Source of the DNA: Thuidium tamariscinum
Lineage: Eukaryota; Streptophyta; Bryopsida; Hypnales; Thuidiaceae
Direction: 5' to 3'
Length of the DNA: 64,000 nt
NCBI GenBank assembly: GCA_947034885.2
Contig: OX344753.2
Location: 10,912,001-10,976,000, forward strand
Shown here: positions 33,990-52,324 of the stretch, one piece after another
Position numbering within the stretch: the first letter of the stretch is position 1
Layout: every line of letters begins with the position of its first letter
Notes under the pieces: generated by a model
The model's input: the letters and a program-made list of their open reading frames with translations, nothing else
What the model was told of the DNA's origin: nothing
Database searches by the model: none
Position numbers and translations under genes: made by a program

Positions 33990-34469
33990 AGAAGGCTTCA
34001 ACCAAGCCCAGTGAGAACTAGACAACCGTGAAATATATACCCTCCAATGTCTTGTAACTTCACAATGAGGTACAAAAAGGATATTCCATATTCTTAGTTT
34101 CAGGAAAACAGGAATATTGAGGACGTAGTTCTAACTTCCATGAATCAACCGACGTTGATCAACATTAGAAACCGTTATATTACTTGGCTGCAGCCATGCT
34201 ACCTTTTGACGGTGCAAGTGCTGGAGCTTAAGCCTTATCCTACAATACCCGCAGCTTCGGCAGCAATCCGTGATAACTGAACTATCGTAACATATCTAAC
34301 CATGTCTTTGTAACTTCACTAGCTAGGATACCAAAAAATGATAATCCTTGGTCTTTGAGCAAAACAGAGATATCTAGTACGTAGTCCAAAGTTCCAGAAA
34401 TCAACCGACGTTGATCAACATTAGAAACCGCTGTAAAATGAAAACAACTGGGGAATAGCACTGCTCTCA
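33990..34469 (-). repeat. two tandem modules at the 3' end of gene B
   Basis: Read on the minus strand, two modules of about 255 bp follow the gene B stop. Their anchors ATCAACCGACGTTGATCAAC lie at 34399-34418 and 34143-34162. They correspond to the modules behind gene A, which has three. The module count therefore differs between the paralogues. Confidence 0.75.
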
Positions 34470-37400
34470 TCAGACAGCACAAGTGCTGGAGCTTAAGCCT
34501 TGCACTACAACACCAGCTTCAGCATCATTCCGACACTCCCTTTTCGGTCGCTTGGGACTTCGTTCAGCAATCGTGGTTTCCTCCACAAGCACTACTTCTT
34601 GCTCCTTCTCACCACTCGTTGTCTTGGGACTGCTAACGTGGTTGCCATTCTCCGCCAACAAAGCAGTCTCTGAAGCTGGAGCTTCATTTCCTTCCACATG
34701 AATGTCATGGACCTCAGGCAACAACCCCTCAATATCATAATCCTGCATCACGGTGTCTCGAGGACGGTCCTTGCCCGAGGCTGGCGTTACCACGGGATCC
34801 TCCTTGGAAGCGGCGATTGCCTTTCGAGGTCCCCTGCGTGGCTGATTCTCTTTGGCAGATTTTCTGTATTTGCGCGTGGTTGGCGGTGCAAGTCCGGAGG
34901 CTCGTTTGGTGGGGTTGCCGGTGTCGAGGGTGATCATCTCATGGCGACCTGCGCTGTGGTACTTGGAGCGCCAGCCGCGGGAGTAGAGACGCTTGTATAA
35001 ATCCGCAGTTCTCACAGCTGGAGAATGCTGCAAAATCAAGGAAAGACCCAGTTGAAGCAGTAATACCATCGTCAACAGAAGTAAAGAACATGAATTCCGC
35101 CGGAAGTTCATGGCTTTGGAACTATCCATGCTGGCACCCTCACACGTAAATCTGTAGCAGTCCTAAATTTGGGAACTATTATAGTTGAATGCCACAGTTC
35201 TGGGGCTCTGAACCTCGCTATTATATTGCATATTATAATCAGGAAGCAAGGCTAAGTGATCATCAACATACGGGAAGTAAAGAAAGGAATAACTATTTAC
35301 TGACTAACAAGGTGGCCAACAATAGAAGAATCAAAGTAAGCATAGTAAATTGATTAGATTGCCAAAAATGTAGTTGCAAATGAGCACAAAGCTCAAGAAA
35401 CTAGGACGGGTATAGATTTGTGTTTCTGGCCGCGTGTCCGGAAGTGGTTTGGAATACCGCCAAATTAACGACATAGACGTTTAAGTAAGGCGGTAAACAA
35501 TAGCATGATTAATTGAGCAGCATGGTGCATGAAATTTGGTGTTGGTAATGAAATCCTTGGACCATCAAGCATTACCTATAGAGCAGGAGTTGTGTGTTCA
35601 TGAGTAAATATATTACCATTTTCTGCGTTACCTGCGCAGGAGTGCCGTGGACTAGCTGGTCCATCTCCTGCTGCAGCTTACAGACTTCGGACCGCATGTA
35701 GGCTTCGCTCAACTCCTCCAACCCAGCCCCCTGGCCTACAGCAATAGTGTGCTCGAGGCCATGTATAGTGCTCTCCAAGCTCCTGACCTGGATGCAAATT
35801 AGGACAAGAAGAAATATTGTTACTAAGGCTCCATGTGTGAGCAAGCCTGAAGTTCAATATAGTTCTTCAAACATCATCAATTTTATTAAATAAGTGAACT
35901 TTCATGACAATGCCTTGTTTTTAAAGGAAGGCACCCTGAAGCGCAAATCTGTACTAGTCCTAGAGCTAGGTGCATCTGAATGTCACGATTTTTGGATCTC
36001 TGAATAGTGCCAATATAACGAAATTAACTTTAAAGTCTGAAGCCTAGCCTCGAAGTACAAAAGCAGTACTTTTCTAGCAACAGAGGCTTCCGCGCAGTAC
36101 ATATGAGCAAGTCTCATGTGCAGGCAGTATAACATAGTATTACAAATTAAAGCCATATTCACTACAGGCATGGAAATCATGTCCAGGTGGGCGGAAACCC
36201 TGGCAAAAGGACATGATTTCCTGTACACTTATTGTCACAGAATTTTTATTACATAGGCCCTGAGTGTGAAGTTCATTAAAATATTCAAGAACGAACAAAC
36301 ATTAAAAGTGTACAAAGAGATAACAGGACACGCAAATGCGTGAAACTTGAAAGAATCCTAAAAACTAGCAGCTACCTTACGGCCAGGCCATCGTTTCAGC
36401 CCAAACTTTCGGCACGCTTTCTTCAGCGTTGTCTGCGAGACTCCCAGCTTCTTCGCAGCATTGACAACACTCAGATGGAAGTACGCGGACAAATCGGACA
36501 TCCTTAGGTGATGCGTTCCAACTCCCTGCAGCCGCTAGATGGTAAAACAACAGCAACAGTATAGAAATCAATACAACAGCACAACTTTCACATCATTCAC
36601 AACACTCACAGCCAACTAAATTAACTACAGACCGTAATGCCAAGTGCGGACATTGTATAGTCCAAAGCTAGACATAGACTACACTGAACCTCACCGTCTT
36701 GCTGCGTCGGTTCACCAGAAACACGAGCTCGGAGCCTCCATTGGGCAGCTCGCTATCCACTCCTTCGCCATCTCCGCTTGGCGGCGCCAAAGAGTTGTGC
36801 ACATTCGCCGATGAGTACGACGACGACGAAGACTTCTCCTTAGAGTCTTCATGGCTGGTCGCGCCACTCACAGGCAGCTTCGCATTATTCGCAGCATCAG
36901 GATGGTTGGGGGAACCAAAATTATTCGCTTGCACGCCTTGCACGCCGTGGTCAGGACGGTTCTCCTTCTCAGCTTGGAGGTTGCAAGCCGGGGAAGCATT
37001 CGAGACGGGATTCAAGACAGGATTTGCGGCGGGATTCGTGATTTTGGGCACCTTGTGATCGCCACAAGACGCAGGAGTGGGGAGCGCGGCGCCGGGAGTT
37101 GAAAACGCTCGCAACTGCGACGCCAGGAACTGCGCCAGCAGCGCGATGTTGGTGGTGGCACCGTGCGGGCACTGGATGTTTTGGTTGGGAAGCATTGGCA
37201 ACCGGCTCAGCAACGCGGATGCGAAGGACTGGAAACCTGCAGTGGGTGCAGGAGTCGCAGGGGAACGAGTATTGGTGGATGCACTCACTCCTGTGGCGCC
37301 GGAGACGCCGGAGACACCGTGGCCTTGCATGCTGTGAGAGGAGCTTCGCACTAGCATGTTGGCGAGCTCGGCTGGCGATGGCGTTGGATTGCAGAACTGC

Positions 37401-38691
37401 TGCTGCACCGCGCCAGGGCCGCTGGCTGGTTTGCCTGCGCCACCCATGTTCAGTTTGCCATTGGGTCTTGGTAACGGCGGCAGACTGGCGCCAGCGCCAG
37501 CTACGTAATCCGGGTGAAAGGAGCATGTTCTTTCCACGGGTTGGAATTGCAGGGGCGGAGACTCAAGCGGTATGTTCAGTTTAGACGCTCTTGGGTCGGT
37601 AGTTGTAGCGGACCTGCAAGGAGGTTTGTAATTGGGGAATGGGAACTTCGGCGCCACGCTTGGGGCGAGGAGGTCGGGGGAGCTGCTAGGAGCTGCGACG
37701 CTGACATTGCAGTGGCTGGCTATGACGTTGGTGATTTGCGGGGTGGACTCGGAGTCTGGGCGTTGTGCGGGGGTGCCGTTGTTGGGCATCGGTGGGGGCG
37801 GAGTTGGTTGGTTGGAGTTCACGATGGCGAGAAGTTGCTTGTCGCCCATGCAGATGATCACGTCGCCGAGCGTGGCGTCCACATCCAGATCCTCGGGCTC
37901 GGAGCCATCGCTGTACGCCAGTTGCAAGCGCTGGATGCTGTCGTCGTTGTCGATAAAGGCCAGACGCCGCGCGTTGCGCTGCCACACAGGAAACTGAACG
38001 TCAGAAAGTACCACTCACAACGACAATTGGCTCTTAATAATCGACAGCAATGCGATGTCAACATGCTCTATTCTGCAACCGCAACGCAAACGACTCGTTA
38101 CCAGTCAATCCTCAGACCAAGTACAAATTATTTCCACTGCCCTTTCGGAGGTCCCTCATCAAAACCCACCAAAAGTCAGCACGTGCCCCCCAATGTACCG
38201 ATCTCCAACAACATTTCTCAAATGCGTCCAAAACAACCGAAATGACAATCACATACATCAACCATTCCTAAGCAGTTTCATCGCCTACTTAGGCTGTCAC
38301 CGTAGTTACGCACCACACTGATCAAGCTTCACTACCGATCAGCATTCTCTCACAGACGGGAACGTACACAACTGCACATGCAAGCGCACACAACGCATCA
38401 CACAATTAATTACAACAGCCTTGCAAAACGAACCTCAATGGCAGCAGCAAACTCCTCCAGCGTCTCGTTGATATGACGCGCCGAGCTCCACTGGTGACCC
38501 CTCACAGACACCGTAAACTTCACTTTCTCCACAACTAAACCTCCACCTCCCTTTCCGGCATTGCCGTTCCCGCTCCCCCCATTTCCAACAACGACAGGCC
38601 CTGTCGCAGGTGGATGCACCCCCCCAGAAGGTGCATTTGCATTCCCATTTCCATGAACGCTTACGCTTCCCTCTCTCTCGCCTCCCACCAT
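34470..38691 (-). CDS. RWP-RK (RKD-like) transcription factor, copy B
   Basis: An intact paralogue of copy A on the opposite strand, 806 aa, with the same five-exon, phase-0 structure: 38691-38434, 37993-36695, 36525-36376, 35787-35632, 35027-34470. The RWP-RK exon has the same length as in A (50 codons) and differs by only two residues (His for Gln and Ala for Val near its start). The signature RWPGRK lies at 564-569. The disordered exon 2 product is longer by nine codons (insertions such as PTPPPP and GAS), all multiples of three. Exon 5 ends GLSSSTCAV, so the stop lies several codons beyond that of A. No premature stop or splice-site loss is visible. In-frame indels and intact splice sites suggest both copies are, or recently were, under constraint. 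The upstream flank carries the same TATA run (38927-38938). Confidence 0.9.
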
Positions 38692-39320
38692 CGCTCCACA
38701 CTCTCACCACCAGCTACAAACACACAAAACCTCTTGGATCCAATTACTCCCAACCGATATCTGATCTCACAGGAGGGAAACCATGTACAATTGGTGGCAA
38801 CAAAACAGTTGGCGTCCCGCTGGAGAATTCAATGTGACTTGAAACTGTATGAACTTGTGTGTGGAATTGCTGTGTATCCCGAGATGATGAGACAAAGGCG
38901 CAAGTGTGGAGCGTTTCAGAGACTGTAATATATATATGGCGGGGTTTGCATGGGCGCAGCCATCGCTCGGATCGGAGCTCCCCCTGCCTTTTAGGTAGTT
39001 GGCTCTTCACGCTCAAGCTGCCCGAGGCCATGGTGGGTAAGTTCGCCCTGGGTACATGTGACGGCATAAATTGCTTGATTTGGGTGTGGAATGTAGGAGA
39101 GCTGGAGATGTGGGGGAGAGGGGGGCGAGGCTTGGGCTGTGTAACCGCATCGTGGGGAGGTTCCACGGTTCGTCTTCCCGAACGGGGTGGGGCGATGAGG
39201 ATGGGGCGGTCGGGGGTTGACGTGACGGGAGCTCGGACGTTGCCGGCTATGGCGTTGCCCTTGACAGACCTCCTGCTACTAACCTCCATAATCACTACCA
39301 GCTTCAAGGACTGGGAACTG
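38692..39320 (-). promoter_or_regulatory. promoter and 5' leader of RWP-RK gene B
   Basis: The inverted counterpart of 13605-14222. The TATA-like run (CCATATATATATTACAG on the minus strand) at 38922-38938 is conserved with gene A, as is the 'gtctctgaaacgctccacac' stretch just downstream. At about 39320 the flank ends abruptly against exon 2 of the transporter pseudogene, so gene B's more distal upstream DNA differs from gene A's. Confidence 0.6.
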
Positions 39321-39321
39321 C

Positions 39322-40676
39322 TCAAACTGAGAGTGACCCAGAAGCCAACATTGGCTGTCATGGCTGGGGAAAAAGTTTGCCAAAACTGCCCGGCTTTAGG
39401 ACCTCCTGGGACGAACTGCGAAGGGAGTGACAAAATGGGCCCGAAGTCGCCAGCTCGAATGTAAGCCCACACTATTAATGCTCCTGATAGAACAATGAAG
39501 ATTGGCGCCCCCAGTTTCTCCAGCTCCTAAATGCTCCCGATTCCATTCAAAATAATTCCCACCTGCACTTGGCAAACCCACATCATTTTAAACCCTAAAA
39601 GACCAAGGATTCATGACCAATTCGATTGGGCATGCAGTGAAACTAGAGGAATTCAGATGGAACAAATTATAAATCATCAGAATCAGTGAACACAGAATGT
39701 TGCTCCAATTGACAGGGGTTGCGATGATTGGACTAACGCAATTGATCGACGACAGCCCTAAAAACATGCATCGAAACCTCAATCTGTCCACCGTCTAATC
39801 ATTCCAATTTCGTAATAGATCATTCTTCCAATTCTGTATACGAATCGTTGTGCGGAAAGCGCATTTCCAATTGAAGTGTATGGGCCCCAAATACTCATTA
39901 AATTGCGTAAACGAAACTCACAGGAATCCAATAAGAATAACAAAGCTTAACAGCTCAAGAGCAAAAGCCTACACAATAAACCCCATTTGGACCCATTGAT
40001 CCTCGAAGGATGAAGGATTTATCCAAGAACCGGCCTAACAGCTATCCATGATCATCAAAACCCCATTACAATTGTTAAAAGAAAAACCCGAAATCGCAGT
40101 GGAACCTAAATCTGCCTATAACCTAACGGCTCAAATTTCGTAATATATCTAATTCTCCTTTCTACTCTGTACACGAATTGTTGTGCATAAGGCACCTTCC
40201 CAATTGTAGTGTTAGGCACCAAATAAGCCTTAATTTGCGTAAACGAAACTCAAAAACAGTGAACAATATTAACAATGTGTAACAGCTAACGAGAAAAACC
40301 CTAGACCCGGTACCACTCCCCCCTACGAGCAAAACTTCAAAAATCCATAACTTCTTCATACGGTATCCAATTCCTACACTTTTGAATCCATTGCAACCCT
40401 CTCAAAAGGACCTACAAGATTCTCACAAATTTTCATCAACAGTACAAATGGGACCCCCACCTTACCTGCAACCCCCCGAACGCCAAGAAACACGCAAACT
40501 CCCCCACACTGATCCCCAATCCCGGCACCCCAGCCCTTCCATCCGCCTTTGCAGAAGGGTATTCACCAGCTGAAACACCGCCTGCCCTCCAATCCATGTC
40601 TGAATTCCAAGCCCTCAGCAGCGACGGCACATTCGCGAAGCTCGCAAAGCTCGCTCTCGCCAACAGGGGAAATGGT
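39322..40676 (-). pseudogene. truncated PLUTO-like transporter copy
   Basis: A second copy of the transporter covering the end of exon 1 (about 40676-40466), intron 1 and most of exon 2 (39562-39322). Exon 2 has a Trp-to-Leu change and a TAG stop in place of the Arg after GIGSI. Exon 1 lacks the IVACGWFG block and starts inside LARASFG. The last exon is absent because the sequence passes directly into the upstream flank of gene B. The intron is still similar to that of the intact gene ('cataacctaacggctcaaat'). It is non-functional. Confidence 0.88.
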
Positions 40677-40679
40677 AAG

Positions 40680-41739
40680 GTATGACAGGCAGAATGAGTG
40701 GTCTGACTTGTTGCAATTTGCAAAAAAAATTCAGGATTTTTTCCATTCAAAGATAAATATGAGGAATGATGAGAACATTCTAAAATTCTATTTTTTTGGA
40801 TAGAGTATGAGCTTTTAATGAATTTTTGAAGTGTACTGCCACTTGGTCCAAAAGAATCTGTAGACTATCCCAAATCAACAAAAAGTATTTCCATAACCGT
40901 CATCTTACCACCTATAGCAATCACAACATTTTCAAACATGGCTATATGATTTCTTAACATGGCTATGACATGAAAGAACAAGAATAGTGTGACAACGAGG
41001 CTCTATCTTAAGTGAACTACAATATTAGATTCATTGCTAAAAAATACTAAACAAAGGGGAAATTAAACGAGATTATTTAAATGAAATATAAAGTAGACCT
41101 CGACCAAGTTTGCCTAAGTGACCCTTCTTAACCAACTGCAGAATGGTCTAGGCAACCCCTCCTTGAGCAAGCAAATGTTTGTCTACATTAATGTGGTGCA
41201 ATGTAAATAAGGTTATAGATAAGATTTGGATACAAAGATCCAAAATCCTTGATTGATGCCATAGTCTGTATCCAAGAGGACAAAGTTAATAAAGAAATAA
41301 CATTTTATAATAAGTTTATACTAAAAAGGTGTATGTGTTCTATAAGAGTCATTTACTAATAATTCCATGACCATCTCCGTAGGTATTTAATATGACCACA
41401 AATCAACCTAATGTAATTCTAATTCCAATTTTTAGAAAAAGTCTTTCATGGATAAATAGAAAACTCTAATGGGTAGTTAATTAGGAGTGTCTTATGGGTG
41501 GTTGGAGTGTCATAGGCCGGTTTACCTTACTATGCACTTAAGCTTTTGGCATTGCCGGCAAGTCCCACAAATTTAGGGGCATAGAATATTCAAAGATTTA
41601 GAACCTAGATGTGGATAGTTGGATTGAAATCAAATTTTTTCTACAACAATTCAATTCTACTCAAGCCAGGGAGAATTGATGTCCTATTTGCCATGTTCAC
41701 ATTACAATAAATAGAATCGTACACTACTCAAGATGGCCC
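40680..41739. other. spacer beyond the duplicated block
   Basis: Similarity to the transporter stops near 40676. Beyond it is AT-rich sequence without recognisable gene or array. Confidence 0.45.
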
Positions 41740-41743
41740 TTAA

Positions 41744-42419
41744 TTCCTAAAGGCCTATTGTCTTCTCATGAGACAGTTTGGGATTTGGATAGGTTCTCTT
41801 GACCTCAATTATTAGTAAAACTTTTTGAAACTTTCTTATAAAATATAGAAACTAATAAGTGGAAATATAATTTTATTTCAATTGGTGTTTAGGAGCAAAA
41901 GTTATAAACAAAAAGCTCTATATTCAACTTAGTGGGTAGAAAAATAAATCCACTATAACTTGAAGTTTAAATTATTGCATTTTAATCCCATTTTAGAGCT
42001 ATTAACAATTTAGAATTTTTTTCAATCTTAGACCCACTTGTGCTTAACATTTTTTTAAAGAACAAAAACCAAACATATAAAAAATAAATTATTAGGCTTT
42101 CAACTCAAATCTTTAAGAATTTTTTTTTTAATTCAAAGTGTGTAGTTCAAAAATTTTCCACAAACAATGGTCAATGTCATTTGAAATTGCAAAACGATGT
42201 TTAAAAATACTCTTTTTTTCAACATTGAATGCTAATATCTTTCAATCTATAAGTTCAAACTCTTAAAATTTTTATTATATAATCTCAAACAAATAAAGTA
42301 CCAAATCCAATGGTTAGATTCTAAAAAAGTTTTGTTTTTTTCTCTTGGAAGGATGAACTCAGTAGAAATGGCAATTTTGAGTGGTTTTAGAGGAAAAAAT
42401 AGCCTTCAACCTTTAAGGA
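41744..42419. mobile_element. old TTAA-family element (676 bp)
   Basis: Flanked by TTAA at 41740-41743 and 42420-42423, with degraded ends TTCCTAAAGGCC and CCTTTAAGGA. Its interior is clearly related to the element at 12338-13165 and distantly to the 925-bp copies. The last part preserves the 'aaatggcaattttgagtgg' block that precedes the right end in all copies. It is non-coding. Confidence 0.7.
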
Positions 42420-42423
42420 TTAA

Positions 42424-43123
42424 TTCCAATTTGTACTTGTCCATGTAATGTAATGTACACCATTTAGGAAGTCCCTTCCTATTCATTTTCCCTTTCAAAA
42501 ACAAGGGACAATTTTGAAGAATAGTCCATTTTATGTGTAGACCTTACAAGACACATTACTTTAGGGGTGAAACAATTTCCAAATGATTTATCCTCGTACT
42601 AATAATAACACTATCTCAAGTTGGACAGGGCCCATAAATTTGCCACTTGGTTATTTAGGGAATAAGAATAACCCGTAGGTCATATACAAAAAAAGGTGTG
42701 GACTGTGGAGAGGAGCCATAACAGAAGTTGCACTTGGATGGAAAAGGAAACATTCATTTGTCACAATGTCAAAAAACTTGTAACTCATCAATTCAAAAAA
42801 TTCCTGCTAATAAGCCGTTTGAATTTGAGAAAAATCTTACTTGAAGTAAGAATTGCTTTGAACCCTACAACATGAAACCGAGCTAATAAATTGATAAGAG
42901 AGAAGGAAAACAAAACTCTCCAGGTACACGGTTGATTGTCTTCGAAAATTCAACTCACTGCTCTTGCTAATGAATAAAAAATTGTCCCCTCAATATTGTG
43001 GATGACCAATCCGGTCAAGCATTTAGAAAACGATTGCTGTATTACCCTCGTCCAGTTGTGTCCAATTAAATGTCATGATCTTCTTGTTAGAAATGCTGAA
43101 TTTATCATCAGTCATGCAAAGCT
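42424..43123 (-). other. 3' flank of the queuine transferase gene
   Basis: AT-rich and probably includes the 3' untranslated region next to the stop codon at 43124-43126. The plus-strand frame at 42996-43283 overlaps the last coding exon and is its shadow. No other gene is seen. Confidence 0.45.
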
Positions 43124-48415
<5,292 letters not shown>

Positions 48416-48433
48416 TGCCGGAATTGACAGCAT

Positions 48434-49080
48434 AGGCAGAGGTTTCTTCAGAAACCGAATGGAACACTTAACTAAATCTCCATTCAAAAAGCCTCTAATC
48501 CAGATAGCAAATGGCGAAGATTCGGGAATGTGGAGAAAACATCTTAACAACTAACTATTGTACTGATTCTGCGTCGCTCAAATCCCCTGCAATCTTGTGA
48601 AAATCATAACTTTTCGGGAAATTTTTCTAAGAACCCCGGTCGTCGGAAATATGAGAGCGCAGGTTTCTCAAAAGGCAAGGCGTCGGGTAAGTGATGAAGT
48701 CAGATGCGAGCTTGCATTCGAGATCGTTGTAATGACGAGAGCTGGATTGCATATGCTTAGTTGACTTCTTGCCATCACCAGTTGTACGCGGTTCAGTGCG
48801 TAAGAGAAATCATCAGAAGACTCATGTACGCATTCCCTGCAATTTTGATCAGATTTTCTAGGTCTCTCCCGAAATATTTCACGTCGAGGGAGGAGCAACA
48901 TTAGGGTTTAAGCATCGTCGAAGGTTTTTAGGCGGTAGGGTTTTAGGGGCACTTCGCTCGAGAGGTTTGTCCAATGGGGGCAAGCTACCATTTTTCTGGT
49001 CCCACTTCTTACCTGAGTGGCCTACAGTGGAAACACCCAAAACCGTCCAAATAAGGAATTCTATAGTTGGAGGCAATGTT
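48434..49080 (-). promoter_or_regulatory. 5' leader and upstream region of QTRT1-like gene
   Basis: More balanced base composition than the flanking repeats up to about 48960, consistent with a leader and promoter. Minus-strand frames at 48668-48901 and 48879-49076 show no family resemblance. No TATA box is obvious. Confidence 0.4.
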
Positions 49081-49084
49081 TTCT

Positions 49085-50712
49085 AAAAATGATTTTTTTT
49101 CTAGTATTAGTGAGTGAAAATCATGAATATTAAAAAAAATTTAGATTTTTTGGATATAGTATGTAATTTTTACAAATTTTCAAAGTGTTGGCTCCCTAGA
49201 CTTGTGGAACCGTCCTGTAGGTGCCCCCAAAACTAAACCCTGTAAAAATCAGCACTTAGCCAACCAAATTTCCCTATGTATCCTTCAATTGTGTCAGCAA
49301 ATTACAATCATACATGTGGCGAACACATTAAGGGAAGTCTACTGATACATTTGGGTGAATCTACAGTCCACTACAAGGAACAGGTGCAGCAATGGGTGTT
49401 TTGTCCTTAATGTCCAAACAAAAAAATTTGATGAGATTACTAGCAAACCCAAGAGAAATGGAAACCTAATTGCATTGTAATTGTTCATTTCTCAAGTCAT
49501 ATTTTGTAAAATTTTAAGGATCCAATATATAGGATATCATAGGCTTATACATAACATTAGACCCACTTTGAAGGACCTTCTTTAAACAAAAAAAGTCTTA
49601 ATTGTCATTGAATGTTTCAAGAAAATCCTCACTTCCCATCCATTACAAGGGATTTGAGGCTAATGGCGCTTGTTTCAAGCCTCTTGATCTTGTTGTTTTC
49701 AAAGTAGTAAGAGACCAATTGGCTACTGTCAAGGTAATATTTATTTATTATTTATTTTATATTTTATACTACTAAAATCATGGTGACCTCTGTAATATCA
49801 CATCTACGAACTCTATGATATTACCAAAATTCAATGACTTCTTTAATATCACATCTTACAAACTTGTCTACTTTAAAAAAAATATACTCATTCTAGGTCA
49901 TACTAGTATAATACTAAAATAACATTAAAAAAAGGTCTTGAAATTTTTTTTAATTTCAAAAAAAAATTATTGTATTAAATATATTATGAGATAATCTCCC
50001 AACCACATTCGATGTTGATTTGGTGCAATTTCCAAAATCCCTTGTGTCCTATCAGAGAACTCCAAGTCTTATTTAAAGTTTAATTTCATTCAATGGATTG
50101 CTTTTGAAAAGTTGTGGTGGTTTTGAATCTGAGAAGTGTTCATTCAAATCAATTTATTATGTGTTAGAAAGTCAAAGGTGTCATAGTTAGGTGAGCTTAC
50201 TTTGTTGAAACTAAATACTTTTGGTTGCCTTTCTAATTACATTGCCGATCTAATATATAGATTTGTGATCAAAAACTAAATTTTAAAATCTATAATGTAA
50301 GTACATAAATAGAAATAAAAAATATCTAACTCAATATTTTATTAATTACATAAATTAATGTAGAATGTCAAGGAAATAGTGTGGGACAATCTTTTAGTTT
50401 TTTTAGGGACATAACTAGCCTATAATGTAGTACAAATTTTTTTAATTGAACATAATATTGTTATACATATATTAAGTAGTATGATTTTTCTAAATTAGTA
50501 TTGCACACTAATACGAAAAAATAATTAATAGGCAAGTATCTTATATCAATAAAATCTATTTTTATGTATACTATATTGGATGCAAATATTTCCATAAAGA
50601 TCATCAATTATCTCATAATAAAAATCTAAGATGTCAATAGTAATTACATTTGTACTATAATTTCTTCTTTAATCCTAAAAATTTGGTCCATTATCCCTAT
50701 GGAAGATACAAT
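49085..50712. other. AT-rich spacer
   Basis: No gene, array or paired inverted repeat is recognised before the left arm of the palindrome begins near 50712. Confidence 0.45.
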
Positions 50713-52320
50713 AATAAATAAAACCAAGTACAAATGTGAAATGTTTTCATTCAAACAACTATAGAAGTTTGAAGAAAAAATTAGCTGTGATTTGAAAGAT
50801 AATAAATTTCAAAGTTTTCTATGTCTAAAAGTAACTTGGTTTAATTTGTTCAACATGATTTGGCTTTCTAGGGGAGGACACTTCCTGTTTTTTAATAACC
50901 TATGTGCGGCGGAATATAGGGTACATTCAAATAATCTTAGGTAAAATTTATAAAAAATTTACATATAAAATAGGGGACATTAAAAAGGCAAAGTGTTTTA
51001 AAAATAAAATAGGGATGATAATATGGCTGATTTTTCCACTTTATGGTAAAATAGGGGCTCTTTTAATGTTGCCAAGTAATGATTACAAGTAATTGATAGC
51101 CCCCCTAAAAATACCCCACCACCGCATGTGGGTCCCCCAAATATACAAGAAGTGTCCTCCCCGGGTTGGCTTTACTTTATCTTATGTCAATATTTTCTTA
51201 TAACTCCAAAAAAAATTTTGCACCTCAACATGTTAGTAAACATCATTTTGGATTGTCGTGTACAAAAACTAAGGGATATTTACATTTATAAGATTAAAAA
51301 TATTAAAAATTTAATAAACATGCAAATGATGTTGGTTCTCACAATATTTGAATTCGTTTAGAATTAAGAGCATAGGATTGCGTTAGCTACTATAGAAGTA
51401 TAGGTTGCAATATAGACCATTGTTATTTCTAAATGTCTTTGCATTTGAAATCTTTGTTGAATTGGGCAATGTGTACAATTTATATTTAACAATTGTATAA
51501 TGTATTTTTAGATTCAAATTTTGTATACAAAGACTACAATTCATGATGCATATAATTCATCAAAACAAATTCCAAAAAATTCCATCATCATTCTCAATAT
51601 CATAAAAAATTTACCAATTTTATGAATACTAGTGTAATTTTTGGCAATTTTTAGTTTTTTTTTATAATATTGACAATGATGATAGAATTTTGGGGATTTG
51701 TTTTGATGAATTATATGCATCATGAATTGTAGTCTTTGTACACAAAAATTGAATTTAAAAATGCATTATACAATTGTAAAATATAAATTGTAGACATTGC
51801 CCAATTCAACAAAGATTTCAAATGCAAGGACATTTAGATATAACAATGGTCTATGTTGCAACCTATATTCTTTCTACAAGAGCTATTGCAATCTTATGCT
51901 CTTAGTTCCAAAAAAATTCAAATATTGTGGGAACCAACATCATTTGCATGTTTGTTAAATTATTAATATTTTAAATTTTATAAATGTAAATATCCCTTAG
52001 TTTTTGTATACAACAATCTAAAATGATGTTTACTAACATATTGAGGTGCAAATTTTTTTTTGGATTTATAAGAAAAAATTAACATAAGATAAAATAGAGC
52101 CTAATCATGTTGAACAAAACCAAGTTTTAGACATGGCAAACTTTGAAATTAATTATCTTTCAAATCATAGCTAATTTTTTCTTCAAACTTCAATGGTAAT
52201 ATGTGGTATGTCACACTCCACAACTATCATGTATATACTTTGGGATTTTATGAATTGATGCTTATAGTATGGTTGTTTGAATGAAAACATTTCATATTTT
52301 GTACTTGTTTTTATTTGTCA
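50712..52320. repeat. 1.6-kb palindrome (fold-back element) with an insertion
   Basis: The left arm (about 50712-51625, less an insertion at 50868-51165) is the reverse complement of the right arm (about 51640-52320), with the centre near 51630. Matching landmarks are 'gaaatgttttcattcaaac' against 'gtttgaatgaaaacatttc', 'gatgatgttggttctcac'-type words against 'gggaaccaacatcatttgc', and 'ttcatgatgcatataattca' against 'tgaattatatgcatcatgaa'. The right arm has about 85 extra bases near its outer end. It is non-coding. Confidence 0.82.
50868..51165. mobile_element. 298-bp hAT-like miniature element
   Basis: Inserted in the left arm of the palindrome; the right arm lacks it. The ends are perfect 14-bp inverted repeats, GGGGAGGACACTTC (50871-50884) and GAAGTGTCCTCCCC (51149-51162). 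The 8-bp TTGGCTTT flanks both sides (50860-50867 and 51166-51173), an 8-bp target duplication as known for hAT elements. The left end reads TAGGGG, also hAT-like. The interior has no transposase. Confidence 0.75.
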
Positions 52321-52324
52321 CTAT

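Noticed and set aside
38744-39472. 242-codon minus-strand frame upstream of RWP-RK gene B
   Set aside because: It joins part of the transporter pseudogene exon to promoter DNA of gene B. The frame is not kept in the gene A copy, so it is a chance product of the fusion.
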